Shown here one piece after another: positions 24,268 to 31,465 of a DNA stretch of 32,665 nucleotides (within the stretch, counting starts at the first letter, position 1; each line of letters begins with the position of its first letter). The notes under the pieces are model-generated. The model searched no databases. It saw only the letters and a list, made by a program, of their open reading frames with translations, and was not told where the DNA came from. This DNA comes from Streptomyces cupreus (GTDB taxonomy: Bacteria > Actinomycetota > Actinomycetes > Streptomycetales > Streptomycetaceae), in contig NZ_JACMSF010000073.1 in NCBI RefSeq assembly GCF_014257025.1, positions 1 through 32,665 on the forward strand, given 5' to 3'. A program made the position numbers and the translations under genes.

Positions 24268-25191
24268 ATGGGCATGAGTCACGGCTATGGCGCCTCGGAC
24301 GACGAGCAGTCGATCGCCACCCTGCACCACGCCCTCGACCTCGGCGTCACCCTGCTGGACACCGCCGACTTCTACGGCTTCGGGCACAACGAGGAACTGA
24401 TCGGCAGGGCCGTCGCCGGACGCCGTGACCAGGTGGTGCTGGCCACCAAGTTCGGGTTCGCCAACCGCCTCGGCGAGCCCACCCTGATCCGGGGCGACGC
24501 CGTGTATGTGCGCCAGGCCTGCGAGGCCTCGCTGCGCCGACTCGGGGTCGACCACATCGACCTCTACTACCAGCACCGGGTCGACCCCGAGGTGCCGATC
24601 GAGGAGACCGTCGGCGCCATGGCCGAGCTGGTACAGGCCGGGAAGGTCCGGCACCTCGGTCTCTCCGAGGCGAGCGCGGACACCGTCCGGCGTGCCCACG
24701 CGGTCCACCCGATCACCGCGCTGCAGAGCGAGTGGTCGCTGTGGACCCGTGACCTGGAGCCGGAGATCGCCCCGGTCTGCCGCGAACTCGGCATCGGCAT
24801 CGTCCCGTTCTCGCCGCTCGGGCGCGGCTTCCTGACCGGCCGTTACGGCTCGGTGGAGGGGATGGCGGACAACGACGTACGACGCGGCCAGCCGCGCTTC
24901 GCCGACGGCAACCTCGAACGGAACCTGGCGATCGTGGCGCGGCTGGAGAAGCTGGCAGCGGCGAAGGACATCACCGCGGGACAGCTCGCCCTCGCCTGGG
25001 TGCAGCACCGGGGCGACGACGTCGTGCCCATCCCGGGCACCCGGCGGCAGCGGTACCTGGAGGAGAACCTCGCCGCCCTGGCCGTGGAACTGTCCCCCGA
25101 GGACCTCGCCGCCATCGAGGCAGCCGCGCCGGCCGAGCAGATCGCCGGAAACCGCTACGACCCGACCAGCCTGACCTTTGTCAACGGCTGA
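24268..25191 (+). CDS. Aldo/keto reductase, N-terminally shortened
   Basis: Protein of 307 residues from ATG 24268 (a second ATG follows at 24274). It is an NADPH-dependent aldo/keto reductase barrel with the tetrad in order: Asp and Tyr in LLDTADFYG, Lys in ATKFG, and His in YYQHRVDP. Later motifs are GKVRHLGLSEAS, PFSPLGRGFLTGRY and VPIPGTRRQRYLEEN. Intact relatives begin about 20 residues earlier with a beta-hairpin and L-G-L-G before CMGMS; here CMGMSHGYG is reached directly from upstream sequence without homology. No ribosome site precedes either ATG. It may be a shortened pseudogene-like allele or use an unusual start. It lies immediately behind the MerR-type promoter. The substrate is unknown. 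Confidence 0.75.
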   Translation: MGMSHGYGASDDEQSIATLHHALDLGVTLLDTADFYGFGHNEELIGRAVAGRRDQVVLATKFGFANRLGEPTLIRGDAVYVRQACEASLRRLGVDHIDLYYQHRVDPEVPIEETVGAMAELVQAGKVRHLGLSEASADTVRRAHAVHPITALQSEWSLWTRDLEPEIAPVCRELGIGIVPFSPLGRGFLTGRYGSVEGMADNDVRRGQPRFADGNLERNLAIVARLEKLAAAKDITAGQLALAWVQHRGDDVVPIPGTRRQRYLEENLAALAVELSPEDLAAIEAAAPAEQIAGNRYDPTSLTFVNG

Positions 25192-25219
25192 GGGACAAGA
25201 GGCGACTGGTCGGCCAAGT

Positions 25220-25253
25220 GCTCGGGGTCCCGCTCCGCTACGGCACCCCGAGC
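25220..25253. terminator. Hairpin at the convergent ends of AKR and mannosyltransferase genes
   Basis: A 9-bp stem (GCTCGGGGT at 25220-25228 with 25245-25253) and a 16-base loop overlaps the stop of the minus-strand gene (25238). There is no T run. It may terminate transcription from the aldo/keto reductase side. Confidence 0.4.
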
Positions 25254-26488
25254 TCGAACAGCGCATACCCCGCGTACGACCCGGAGGCCGCCGCCGCGAC
25301 GCCCAGGGGCCAGCACATCATCAGGGGGCTGAGGCGGCGGAGGGCGAAGGCGAGGGGGAGGAAGAGGGGGAACGCGGGCAGGAGGTAGCGGGAGACGTTG
25401 GCGAAGATCTGCTGGCTGCCGAGGATCAGGGCCAGGGTGAGGGCCGTGTAGACGACGAGCGGCGCCGGCGGGCGGTGGCGCAGGAGCAGGCCGAGCATCG
25501 TGCCGGCGAGCAGGACCGTGCCTAGGCCGATGACGTCCGCGAAGGGGTAGGCGAAGAGGTAGTCGAAGTGGCCCACGGGGACGGAGGTGAGGACGTCCAG
25601 GGTCTGTTCGCCGTAGTCGAAGGTGTGCGCCCAGGCGCCGTCCTGGAGTTTGAAGTAGCCGCCGTAGTCGCCCATTCGGTGTCCGACCCAGGCCAGATAG
25701 CCGAACAGGCCGAGCGGTGCCATGGCCAGCGCGAGCAGCGGTCGTACGACGCCCTCCTCGCGTCGATGGCGGTGCAGGGCGAGTGCGACGGCGACGCCCA
25801 GGGCCGCGATCAGGGCGCCCGCGGTGGGGCGGTTGAGGCCGGCGAGGAAGGTGAGGAGGCCGGCGGTGAGCCAGATGCGGCTCAGCATGGCATGACAGGC
25901 CCAGGCGGCCAGGGCGACGTAGAGGGAGTCGGAGTAGACCGCCCACTCCACGCCGGAGCCGGGCCATACGGCCCACAGCCCGGCGGCGGCGAGTCCGGCC
26001 CTTCGCCCGCCGAGGTGTGCGGCGACCGTGTAGATCCCCAGGGCGGCAGCGAAGGACGCGAGGACGGAGACGAGCAGGCCGGCGCCGTACGAACCCAGGC
26101 CTGTGGTTTCGGAGGTCAGGCGCATCAACGCCGGGTAGAGCGGGAAGAAGGCGGCCGAGTTGCCTTCGAGGGTGATCATTCCGGTGGGGGCGGGGACCGG
26201 GACGAGCGCGGGGTCGTAGCCGTGTTCCGCGACCTGCCGGTACCACCAGCCGTCCCAGGTGGCGAGCACGTCCCAGGGGTGCTCGCCGCCGCCGAAGCGG
26301 GGGTGCTTCTCGCGGAAGTCGCCCGCGGAGTGCAGCAGGTACAGGAAGACGGTGAAGCCGATCAGCTTCAGGGCGCCGTAGAGGGCGAGGACGGGGCCGT
26401 AGCGTGTGGCGGCTCTGTGCAGCGGGTGCTGAGGGCTGACCTCCATGAAGCGGGCGTTCCAGGTCGGCCGGGTGTCGGTGGCGTTCAT
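25238..26488 (-). CDS. PIG-V-like membrane mannosyltransferase-family protein
   Basis: Protein of 416 residues. ATG 26488 overlaps the stop of the upstream glycosyltransferase gene (ATGA), which fixes the start. It is a polytopic membrane protein with about ten spans. The first extracytoplasmic loop carries TWDGWWYRQVAEHGY, the acidic motif expected of GT-C enzymes that use a polyprenyl-phosphate sugar, and a later loop has EWAVYSDSLYVAL, like the PIG-V family. Such enzymes add mannose or related sugars to lipid or protein acceptors on the outer face of the membrane. Coupled translation with a dolichol-phosphate-mannose-synthase-like gene suggests that the first makes the polyprenyl-linked donor and this one uses it. 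The acceptor is unknown. Confidence 0.82.
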   Translation of the reverse strand: MNATDTRPTWNARFMEVSPQHPLHRAATRYGPVLALYGALKLIGFTVFLYLLHSAGDFREKHPRFGGGEHPWDVLATWDGWWYRQVAEHGYDPALVPVPAPTGMITLEGNSAAFFPLYPALMRLTSETTGLGSYGAGLLVSVLASFAAALGIYTVAAHLGGRRAGLAAAGLWAVWPGSGVEWAVYSDSLYVALAAWACHAMLSRIWLTAGLLTFLAGLNRPTAGALIAALGVAVALALHRHRREEGVVRPLLALAMAPLGLFGYLAWVGHRMGDYGGYFKLQDGAWAHTFDYGEQTLDVLTSVPVGHFDYLFAYPFADVIGLGTVLLAGTMLGLLLRHRPPAPLVVYTALTLALILGSQQIFANVSRYLLPAFPLFLPLAFALRRLSPLMMCWPLGVAAAASGSYAGYALFELGVP

Positions 26489-27648
26489 CGGGCCCCTTTG
26501 CGGAACACCCAGGCGCGGAAGAGCAGGAACCGCAGCAGGGTCGCGGTGAGGTTGGCGGCGACGAGTACGGCGAGTTCCGTGCGCGGCGAGGCGTCGGGTG
26601 CCGTGAGGTGCAGCGTGGCGAGCGCGCCCGAGGTGAGCGTCAGACCGAGTACGAAGACCAGCAGGCCGCGGGCCTGGTGCCGCAGCGCCCCGTCCCGGCC
26701 GCGCACACCGAAGGCGAACCGTCGGTTCGCGGCCGTGTTGGCCACGGCGCACACCAGGAGCGCGAGCGCCTTGGCGGCCTGCGCTCCGGTCGCCGGACGC
26801 AGGGCGGCGTAGAGCAGCAGGTGGGCGACGGTGCTGACGGCGCCGACGAGGGCGAAGCGCAGGAGTTGGGGGAGCAGCCCTTGGCGCGTTCCGTCGGAGG
26901 GCAGTCTGCCGCGGGCAAGAGCCGTGCCGATCCGGACGATTCCGCGCAGGTCCGCGAGGGCGGTGGCGAGGAGGTCGACGCGGCTGTCCGGGTCGTCCAC
27001 CCAGTCGACCGGCACCTCGTGGATGCGCAGTCCGGCCCGTTCGGCGATCACCAGCAGCTCGGTGTCGAAGAACCACTCCTCGTCCCGCACCAACGGCACC
27101 AACCGCTCGGCGACATCACGCCGTACCGCCTTGAACCCGCACTGCGCGTCGGAGAACCCGACGGCCAGGGTGGAACGGAGCAGGGTGTTGTAGCCGCGGG
27201 AGATGAACTCCCGTTTGGGGCCCCGGACCACGCGCGATCCGGGCACCAGCCTGGTCCCGATGGCGAGGTCGGAGTGCCCGGAGATGAGCGGCGCGACGAG
27301 CGGCAGCAGCGCGGCCAGTTCGGTCGACAGATCGACATCGACGTACGCCACAACCGGCGCCGACGACCGTGACCAGGCCGCCCGCAACGCCCGCCCCCGC
27401 CCCTTCTCCTCCAGCCGCAGCCACTCCGCCTCCGGCAGCTCGCGGGCGAGTCGGGCGGCGATGCGGGGTGTGGCGTCCGTGCTGGCGTTGTCGGCGACGG
27501 TGATGCGGAAGGGGTATGGGAAGCCCGCGCGCAGATGGGCGTGGAGTCGGCGCACGCTTCGTTCGAGGCCCGCCTCCTCGTTGAAGACGGGGACGACGAG
27601 GTCGAGAACGGGGGCGCGGGGGTCGACGTCTATGGGTCGCCGCGTCAT
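26485..27648 (-). CDS. Family 2 glycosyltransferase fused to a GtrA domain
   Basis: Protein of 387 residues. ATG 27648 has GGGAG six bases upstream; the open frame extends to 27735 but without a ribosome site, so the shorter form is chosen. Residues of about 12-240 are a GT2 domain of the polyprenyl-phosphate mannose/glucose synthase type: LVVPVFNEE, VADNASTDATP, YVDVDLSTE (the D-x-D region), GTRLVPGS and AQCGFKAVRR. From about 265 a GtrA-like four-span membrane domain follows (FALVGAVSTVAHLLLY, NRRFAFGV, FLLFRAWVFRKG). GT2-GtrA fusions make a polyprenyl-phosphate sugar and are linked to its movement across the membrane. It is co-translated with the PIG-V-like gene. The sugar is not identifiable from the sequence. 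Confidence 0.87.
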   Translation of the reverse strand: MTRRPIDVDPRAPVLDLVVPVFNEEAGLERSVRRLHAHLRAGFPYPFRITVADNASTDATPRIAARLARELPEAEWLRLEEKGRGRALRAAWSRSSAPVVAYVDVDLSTELAALLPLVAPLISGHSDLAIGTRLVPGSRVVRGPKREFISRGYNTLLRSTLAVGFSDAQCGFKAVRRDVAERLVPLVRDEEWFFDTELLVIAERAGLRIHEVPVDWVDDPDSRVDLLATALADLRGIVRIGTALARGRLPSDGTRQGLLPQLLRFALVGAVSTVAHLLLYAALRPATGAQAAKALALLVCAVANTAANRRFAFGVRGRDGALRHQARGLLVFVLGLTLTSGALATLHLTAPDASPRTELAVLVAANLTATLLRFLLFRAWVFRKGAR

Positions 27649-27751
27649 GAGCTGCTCCCGTTGCGTTGTCACTGTTTGTCCTTGTCTGTGCTCTGCCGCG
27701 GGGCATGCCGAAGGCAGCCGGGGCGGGGTGTTCATAAGGCGTGGGGCGCGG

Positions 27752-28156
27752 TCAGGGGGTGATGGAGGTCTCCGGCGGGGGAACCGATACCGATTCCGTG
27801 GATGTGGATGTGGATGTGGCCGTGGTCGACGGCGAGGTGGGTGTCGAGCTGTCGCTCGTGACCGGCGGTGAGCTCGGCGGTTCCGATGTCGGCGTGGGGG
27901 AGGTGCCGGGCACGGAAGTGGTGGGTGCGGGGGCCGGGGAGCTGGGCTCGACCTGCTGTGTCCCGCCGGGTCGCAGCATCAGGGCGAGCGCGAGTACGGC
28001 CACCGCGAGCACCGATCCGGCGGCGTTACGGGCCGCTCGGAGCCGGCGCCGGGTGCGTACCGCGTCCTGGAGCCGTTCCCGCTGGCGGAGCTCGAAGGGG
28101 GCGTACTCCTGGGAGGAGCGCATCATCCGCGCGAGTTGCTCTTCGAAGTGGTCCAT
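27752..28156 (-). CDS. Small membrane protein with Pro/Ser/Thr-rich exterior, cotranscribed with sigma factor
   Basis: Protein of 134 residues. ATG 28156 has a perfect AAGGAGG (28161-28167) overlapping the end of the sigma-factor gene. A charged cytoplasmic N-terminus of about 45 residues (MDHFEEQLARMMR, ELRQRERLQDAVRTRRRLR) is followed by one membrane span (SVLAVAVLALALML) and an exterior tail of about 70 residues made almost only of Pro, Ser, Thr, Val and Glu. It contains no HxxxCxxC zinc motif of classic anti-sigma factors. The coding DNA holds three tandem GATGTG hexamers at 27801-27818 on the plus strand. Its position suggests a regulator or partner of the sigma factor; no domain proves it. 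It could also be a short wall-spanning stalk. Confidence 0.75.
   Translation of the reverse strand: MDHFEEQLARMMRSSQEYAPFELRQRERLQDAVRTRRRLRAARNAAGSVLAVAVLALALMLRPGGTQQVEPSSPAPAPTTSVPGTSPTPTSEPPSSPPVTSDSSTPTSPSTTATSTSTSTESVSVPPPETSITP
27801..27818. repeat. Three tandem GATGTG hexamers
   Basis: Short tandem repeat inside the Ser/Thr-rich tail of the small membrane protein; it encodes a run of Ser-Thr pairs on the minus strand and could vary in copy number. Confidence 0.6.
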
Positions 28157-28166
28157 GGCTCCTCCT

Positions 28167-28673
28167 TCACCCCACCGGCTCGATGACGTCGGACAGGAGC
28201 TGCCGCAGCCGGGCGACTCCGCGGGAGGCGTGCGAGCGGGCGGTGCCCACCGGGCAGCCCAGCACCTCCGCGACCTGCCGGTCGGGCAGGTCCTGGTAGT
28301 AGCGCAGCACCACGGCGGCCCGCTGCTTCGGAGTCAGCTGCGCGAGCGCGGTTTCCAGCCGCGACCGTTCGGCGACGGCGGCGGACACATCGCCCGGCAG
28401 CGCCACCTCGGGCACCTGCTCGACGGGCCGTTCGCCCCACCACCGCCGCCGTGCCGACCGTGCGGCGGCCCGTGCCATGACCTGACGGACGTAGGCCTCC
28501 GGCGCCTCCTCGCCGACCTTCGCCCACACGAACCACAGCTTGACCAAGGACTCCTGCAACAGATCCTCGGCCCGGTGACGATCCCCTCCGGTGAGCAGGC
28601 GTGCGAGATGCAGCAGCGCCGACCACCGGGCGGCCACAAAGCCGTCGAACCCACCGTCCCGAGCCCGCCGCAT
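28167..28673 (-). CDS. SigE-family RNA polymerase sigma factor (ECF group)
   Basis: Protein of 168 residues from ATG 28673, which has AGGGG seven bases upstream. A GTG at 28700 would add nine residues. Region 2 covers about 8-75: FDGFVAARWSALLHLARLLTGG, then AEDLLQESLVKLWFVW and EAPEAYVRQVMARAAAR. Region 4 covers about 100-160: LAQLTPKQRAAVVLRYYQDLPDRQVAEVLGCPVGTARSHASRGVARL, with the helix-turn-helix at LGCPVGTARSHASRG. These actinobacterial sigma factors respond to envelope or other stresses. The next gene downstream encodes a one-span membrane protein with overlapping ribosome site, likely its partner. The promoter it recognises cannot be read from this window. Confidence 0.88.
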   Translation of the reverse strand: MRRARDGGFDGFVAARWSALLHLARLLTGGDRHRAEDLLQESLVKLWFVWAKVGEEAPEAYVRQVMARAAARSARRRWWGERPVEQVPEVALPGDVSAAVAERSRLETALAQLTPKQRAAVVLRYYQDLPDRQVAEVLGCPVGTARSHASRGVARLRQLLSDVIEPVG

Positions 28674-28837
28674 CCACACGCCCCTGCTGTCGCCCGTCAC
28701 CTACACCTGTGAGAAGGCCTTGAGACCTCTGTGGCGCTGCACTTGCGGCGAGTGATCTGGACCACATCGGCGGCAGGCGGGAGTTGATGCAGCCGGTGTG
28801 CCAGGCTCCCCGTGATCATCCGGCTCGGCTTAATGCA

Positions 28838-28843
28838 TATGAT
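28838..28843 (+). promoter_or_regulatory. Probable -10 box of a leaderless GNAT-gene promoter
   Basis: TATGAT ends six bases before GTG 28850. The spacing equals that seen before the marR start at 23426, and no Shine-Dalgarno sequence lies between, so the mRNA probably begins at the start codon. No clear -35 was found. Confidence 0.5.
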
Positions 28844-28849
28844 GTGCAG

Positions 28850-29386
28850 GTGCACGACTACAGCATTAGAGTGGCTGCCCCGGAGGACCTGGACGCTGCA
28901 CGGGCCGTGATGCTCGACACCGTCTACCGCGACTTCGGCAGTGGCTATGTGCCCCGCTGGCACCGGGACATCATCGACCCTGCCGCCGCCTACCTCGCAT
29001 CCGACCGGCACACCCTCCTCGTCGCCGTCGACCAGCACGACAGTGAGGTCGTCGCCACCGCTGCCCTGGACTCCCGGGGGCCGGCTCATCCGCCGAATCC
29101 TCGGGGTGTTGCCGAGCGGTATCCGTCCGGGGAGACCGCGCAGGTTCGGCGGGTTTATGTGCGTCCTGGGCATCGGCGGCGGGGGATCGCTCGGCGGCTG
29201 GTGCGGGGGCTGGTCGACTTCGCCGTGGCGGACGGGGGGTATCGGGCCGTGTATTTGCATACCGATCCGGCCGTGGAGGGGGCCGAGGCGTTCTGGCGGT
29301 CCGTCGGGAACGTGGTGCATGACGAGCGGGAGGATCCCGGTGGTGGGCAGGGGATCGTTCACTTCGAGATACCGGTGGGGCGGTAG
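28850..29386 (+). CDS. GNAT-family N-acetyltransferase
   Basis: Protein of 178 residues. GTG 28850 is placed by the TATGAT box and by the start of homology (VHDYSIRVAAPEDLDAARAV in outline); the frame is open back to 28784, but without a ribosome site. The GNAT fold is shown by strand LLVAVDQHDSEVVATAAL, the acetyl-CoA loop V-R-R-V-Y-V-R-P-G-H-RRRGIARRL, and YLHTD near the end. Such enzymes acetylate amines of small molecules or proteins. It lies seven bases before the binding lipoprotein gene, so it is probably part of an import operon and may modify the imported compound or its intracellular release product. The substrate is unknown. The gene shows somewhat less strict GC use than its neighbours. 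Confidence 0.82.
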   Translation: MHDYSIRVAAPEDLDAARAVMLDTVYRDFGSGYVPRWHRDIIDPAAAYLASDRHTLLVAVDQHDSEVVATAALDSRGPAHPPNPRGVAERYPSGETAQVRRVYVRPGHRRRGIARRLVRGLVDFAVADGGYRAVYLHTDPAVEGAEAFWRSVGNVVHDEREDPGGGQGIVHFEIPVGR

Positions 29387-29393
29387 AGCGATC

Positions 29394-30881
29394 GTGCTTC
29401 GGATTCGTCTGCTTGCCTCTCTTCTGCTCGCTCCCCTCCTCGTCGGCTGTTTCGCCTCTTCCGGTGGCGGGTCCTCCGACGACGCCTCCGGTGGGGGGCG
29501 GTTGCGCGTCGGGCTTGCCTTTCCGCCTGCCGAGAATCTTTCGCCTTATGGCGCCGACGCCACCATCCTCACTCGGCTCGGCGTCACCGAGGGACTGACC
29601 TCGCTCGACGCAAACGGGGCCGCCGCTCCCGCACTTGCCGCTTCCTGGCGGCAGGAGGGGGCGCGTACGTGGGTGTTCACGCTGCGCGAGGCGACCTTCC
29701 AGGACGGCACCGCCGTCACTCCCGCCGCCGTCGCCGCCTCGCTCACCCACGCCACCGAGGCCGAGCCCGCGCCCGCCGCCCTGGCCGGCGTCGGACTCAC
29801 CGCCAAGGCCGCCGGTGACACCGACGTACGTATCACCACCGACGACCCCGACTCCGTGCTGCCGCTGCGGCTGTCCAGCCCTTCGCTGGCCGTCCTCTCC
29901 GCCAAGGCCTACGGCGCCGACGACCGCGTCGATCTCGTCGGCACCGCCACCGGGCCCTTCGAGCTCACCAAGGTCATGGGCAGCACCGCCGCCACCCTCG
30001 ACCGGTACGACGACTACTGGGGCGGTCGTGCCCAAGCGCCCGGGATCGACGTCAAGTTCATTCCGGACGGCACCGCCCGCACCAGCGCCCTGCGCACCGG
30101 GCAGATCGACCTCGCCGAGGCCGTTCCCGTCGCCCAGGCGGCCTCGCTCGACCAGGGCATCCGTAAGGCCACCGCCACCACACGGACCACCAGCCTGCTG
30201 CTCAACTCCGCGTCCGGGCCCTTCGAGGCGGCCGCGCTCCGGGCCGCCGCCCGGCAGGCCGTCGACACCTCCGTGCTCGCCGAGGACGTGTACGAGGGGT
30301 ACGCCGACGCCGGTGCCGGGATCTACGGGCCCGCCGTCGCCTGGGCCGAGGGCAGGCGGACCGCTCCGCTCGGGCGCGCCGAAGCGGCCAAGGCCGAGGG
30401 CACGTCGATCACCCTCGCCACCTACGACAACCGGCCCGAGCTTCCCGAAGTCGCCCAGGTGCTCAAACAGCAGCTGGAGAAGGCGGGGTTCGACGTCACC
30501 GTCGAACTGCGCGAGTACTCGCGGCTCGAAAGCGACGCGCTGGACGGGAAGTTCGACGCCCTCGTCCTCGCCCGCAACACCCTTGTCGACACCGGCGACC
30601 CCGTCTCCGTGCTCGCGAGCGACTACACCTGCGACGGCGGCTACAACCTCGCCCAGCTCTGCGACAAGGACGTCGACCGGGCCGTCGCCAAGGCCGAGGA
30701 CGCCGTCGACACTGCCGAGCGCCAGGACGCGGCCATGGCCGCCGAGGCGGAGATCCTCGGCACCGACGCCGTCGTACCCCTGGTGCATCAGCGGATCATC
30801 ACCGGCGTCGGCACCTCGGTGCGCGGCGCGCTGCTCGACCCGTACGAGCGGACCCTCGTCGGTCTCGGCACCCGGCGCTGA
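29394..30881 (+). CDS. Family 5 ABC transporter substrate-binding lipoprotein (peptide/nickel/opine type)
   Basis: Protein of 495 residues from GTG 29394, seven bases after the acetyltransferase stop. The signal is a lipoprotein type with lipobox LVGC (Cys19), then a Gly/Ser/Asp linker. SBP family 5 signatures are RLRVGLAFPPAENLSPYG, GVTEGLTSLD, WVFTLREATFQDGTAVT, GTGPF-like GTATGPFEL and DYWGG. It binds oligopeptides, nickel chelates or metallophores outside the membrane and hands them to a permease. Here the following permease is frameshifted and shortened (30884-31412) and the ATPase genes are missing, so the protein may be an orphan. The ligand is not determined. Base use is as in the neighbours. 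Confidence 0.88.
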   Translation: MLRIRLLASLLLAPLLVGCFASSGGGSSDDASGGGRLRVGLAFPPAENLSPYGADATILTRLGVTEGLTSLDANGAAAPALAASWRQEGARTWVFTLREATFQDGTAVTPAAVAASLTHATEAEPAPAALAGVGLTAKAAGDTDVRITTDDPDSVLPLRLSSPSLAVLSAKAYGADDRVDLVGTATGPFELTKVMGSTAATLDRYDDYWGGRAQAPGIDVKFIPDGTARTSALRTGQIDLAEAVPVAQAASLDQGIRKATATTRTTSLLLNSASGPFEAAALRAAARQAVDTSVLAEDVYEGYADAGAGIYGPAVAWAEGRRTAPLGRAEAAKAEGTSITLATYDNRPELPEVAQVLKQQLEKAGFDVTVELREYSRLESDALDGKFDALVLARNTLVDTGDPVSVLASDYTCDGGYNLAQLCDKDVDRAVAKAEDAVDTAERQDAAMAAEAEILGTDAVVPLVHQRIITGVGTSVRGALLDPYERTLVGLGTRR

Positions 30882-30883
30882 AC

Positions 30884-31412
30884 GTGCGTCGGCAGACAGG
30901 CGCCCTCCTGTGGCGGGCGGGGACAGCGGTCGCCCTGGTGTGCGCCATCGGTGTGCTGCCCTGGGTCTCGCACACCGACCCCGCGCTCACCGTGCTCAAG
31001 GCACGCTCGGCGGACCGCGATCCCACGCCCGAGGTACTGGCGGCCATCCGGGACCAACTCGGCCTCGACGCAGGCCCGTTCCGGCTGCTCGGGCAGTGGG
31101 TTGAGCGGGCTGTGGCGTGGTGACTTCGGGCGGTCATGGCTCAGCGGCGGGGATGTCGCCCCCGTTGTCCTCCAGGCCCTGGGCGTCTCGCTGTCGCTGA
31201 TGGCCGTCGCCCTGCTGACAGCCGTCGTCACCGCCGCGCTCATCTGCGCCCGCACCCTCCACCTGGGCGCCCGTCGCCGGCCTGCCGGGGGTACCGGCTC
31301 CGCCGTCCTCGCCGCGCTGCCCGAATTCCTCACCGCCACCCTGCTCGCCACCGTCGTCGGCGTCCAACTCGGCTGGCTCCCCGCCCTCGGCTGGTACGGG
31401 CCCGGTTCATGA
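30884..31412 (+). pseudogene. ABC transporter permease, frameshifted and truncated
   Basis: A GTG at 30884, two bases after the binding-protein stop, starts MRRQTGALLWRAG..., an N-terminal half of a DppB/NikB-type permease (one membrane span, then ARSADRDPTPEVLAAIRDQLGLD). The frame stops at TGA 31121-31123. The homology continues in the +1 frame as WRGDFGRSWLSGGDV, QALGVSLSLMAVALL (membrane span), and TLLATVVGVQLGWLPALGWYGPG, then stops at 31410-31412. So there is one apparent single-base insertion near 31100-31122 and loss of the C-terminal two-thirds of the normal permease. The neighbouring second permease and ATPase genes expected in such operons are absent. The missing DNA lies between here and the MFS gene at 31462. 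A single sequencing error could explain the frameshift but not the truncation. Confidence 0.75.
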
Positions 31413-31465
31413 CACGGCTGCCCCGGCGCAGGCCCTCCAGGACAAGGGAGTTGGCAGCCCGATGA
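31413..31465 (+). other. Possible residue of an ABC ATPase gene end
   Basis: A frame ending in RTRELAAR and TGA at 31463-31465 overlaps the ATG of the MFS gene (ATGA). It resembles the C-terminus of oligopeptide ABC ATPases (…YTRELLAAR type), which normally precede this MFS gene type. Only about 15 residues remain, so this is weak. Confidence 0.3.

Noticed and set aside
27649..27735. Extended start of the GT2-GtrA gene at ATG 27735
   Set aside because: No ribosome site upstream, and the extra 29 residues have no homology; ATG 27648 has GGGAG at good spacing.
28674..28849. A possible small gene or riboswitch between sigma factor and GNAT gene
   Set aside because: No open frame with a ribosome site and no conserved folded element seen; it holds the two divergent promoters only.
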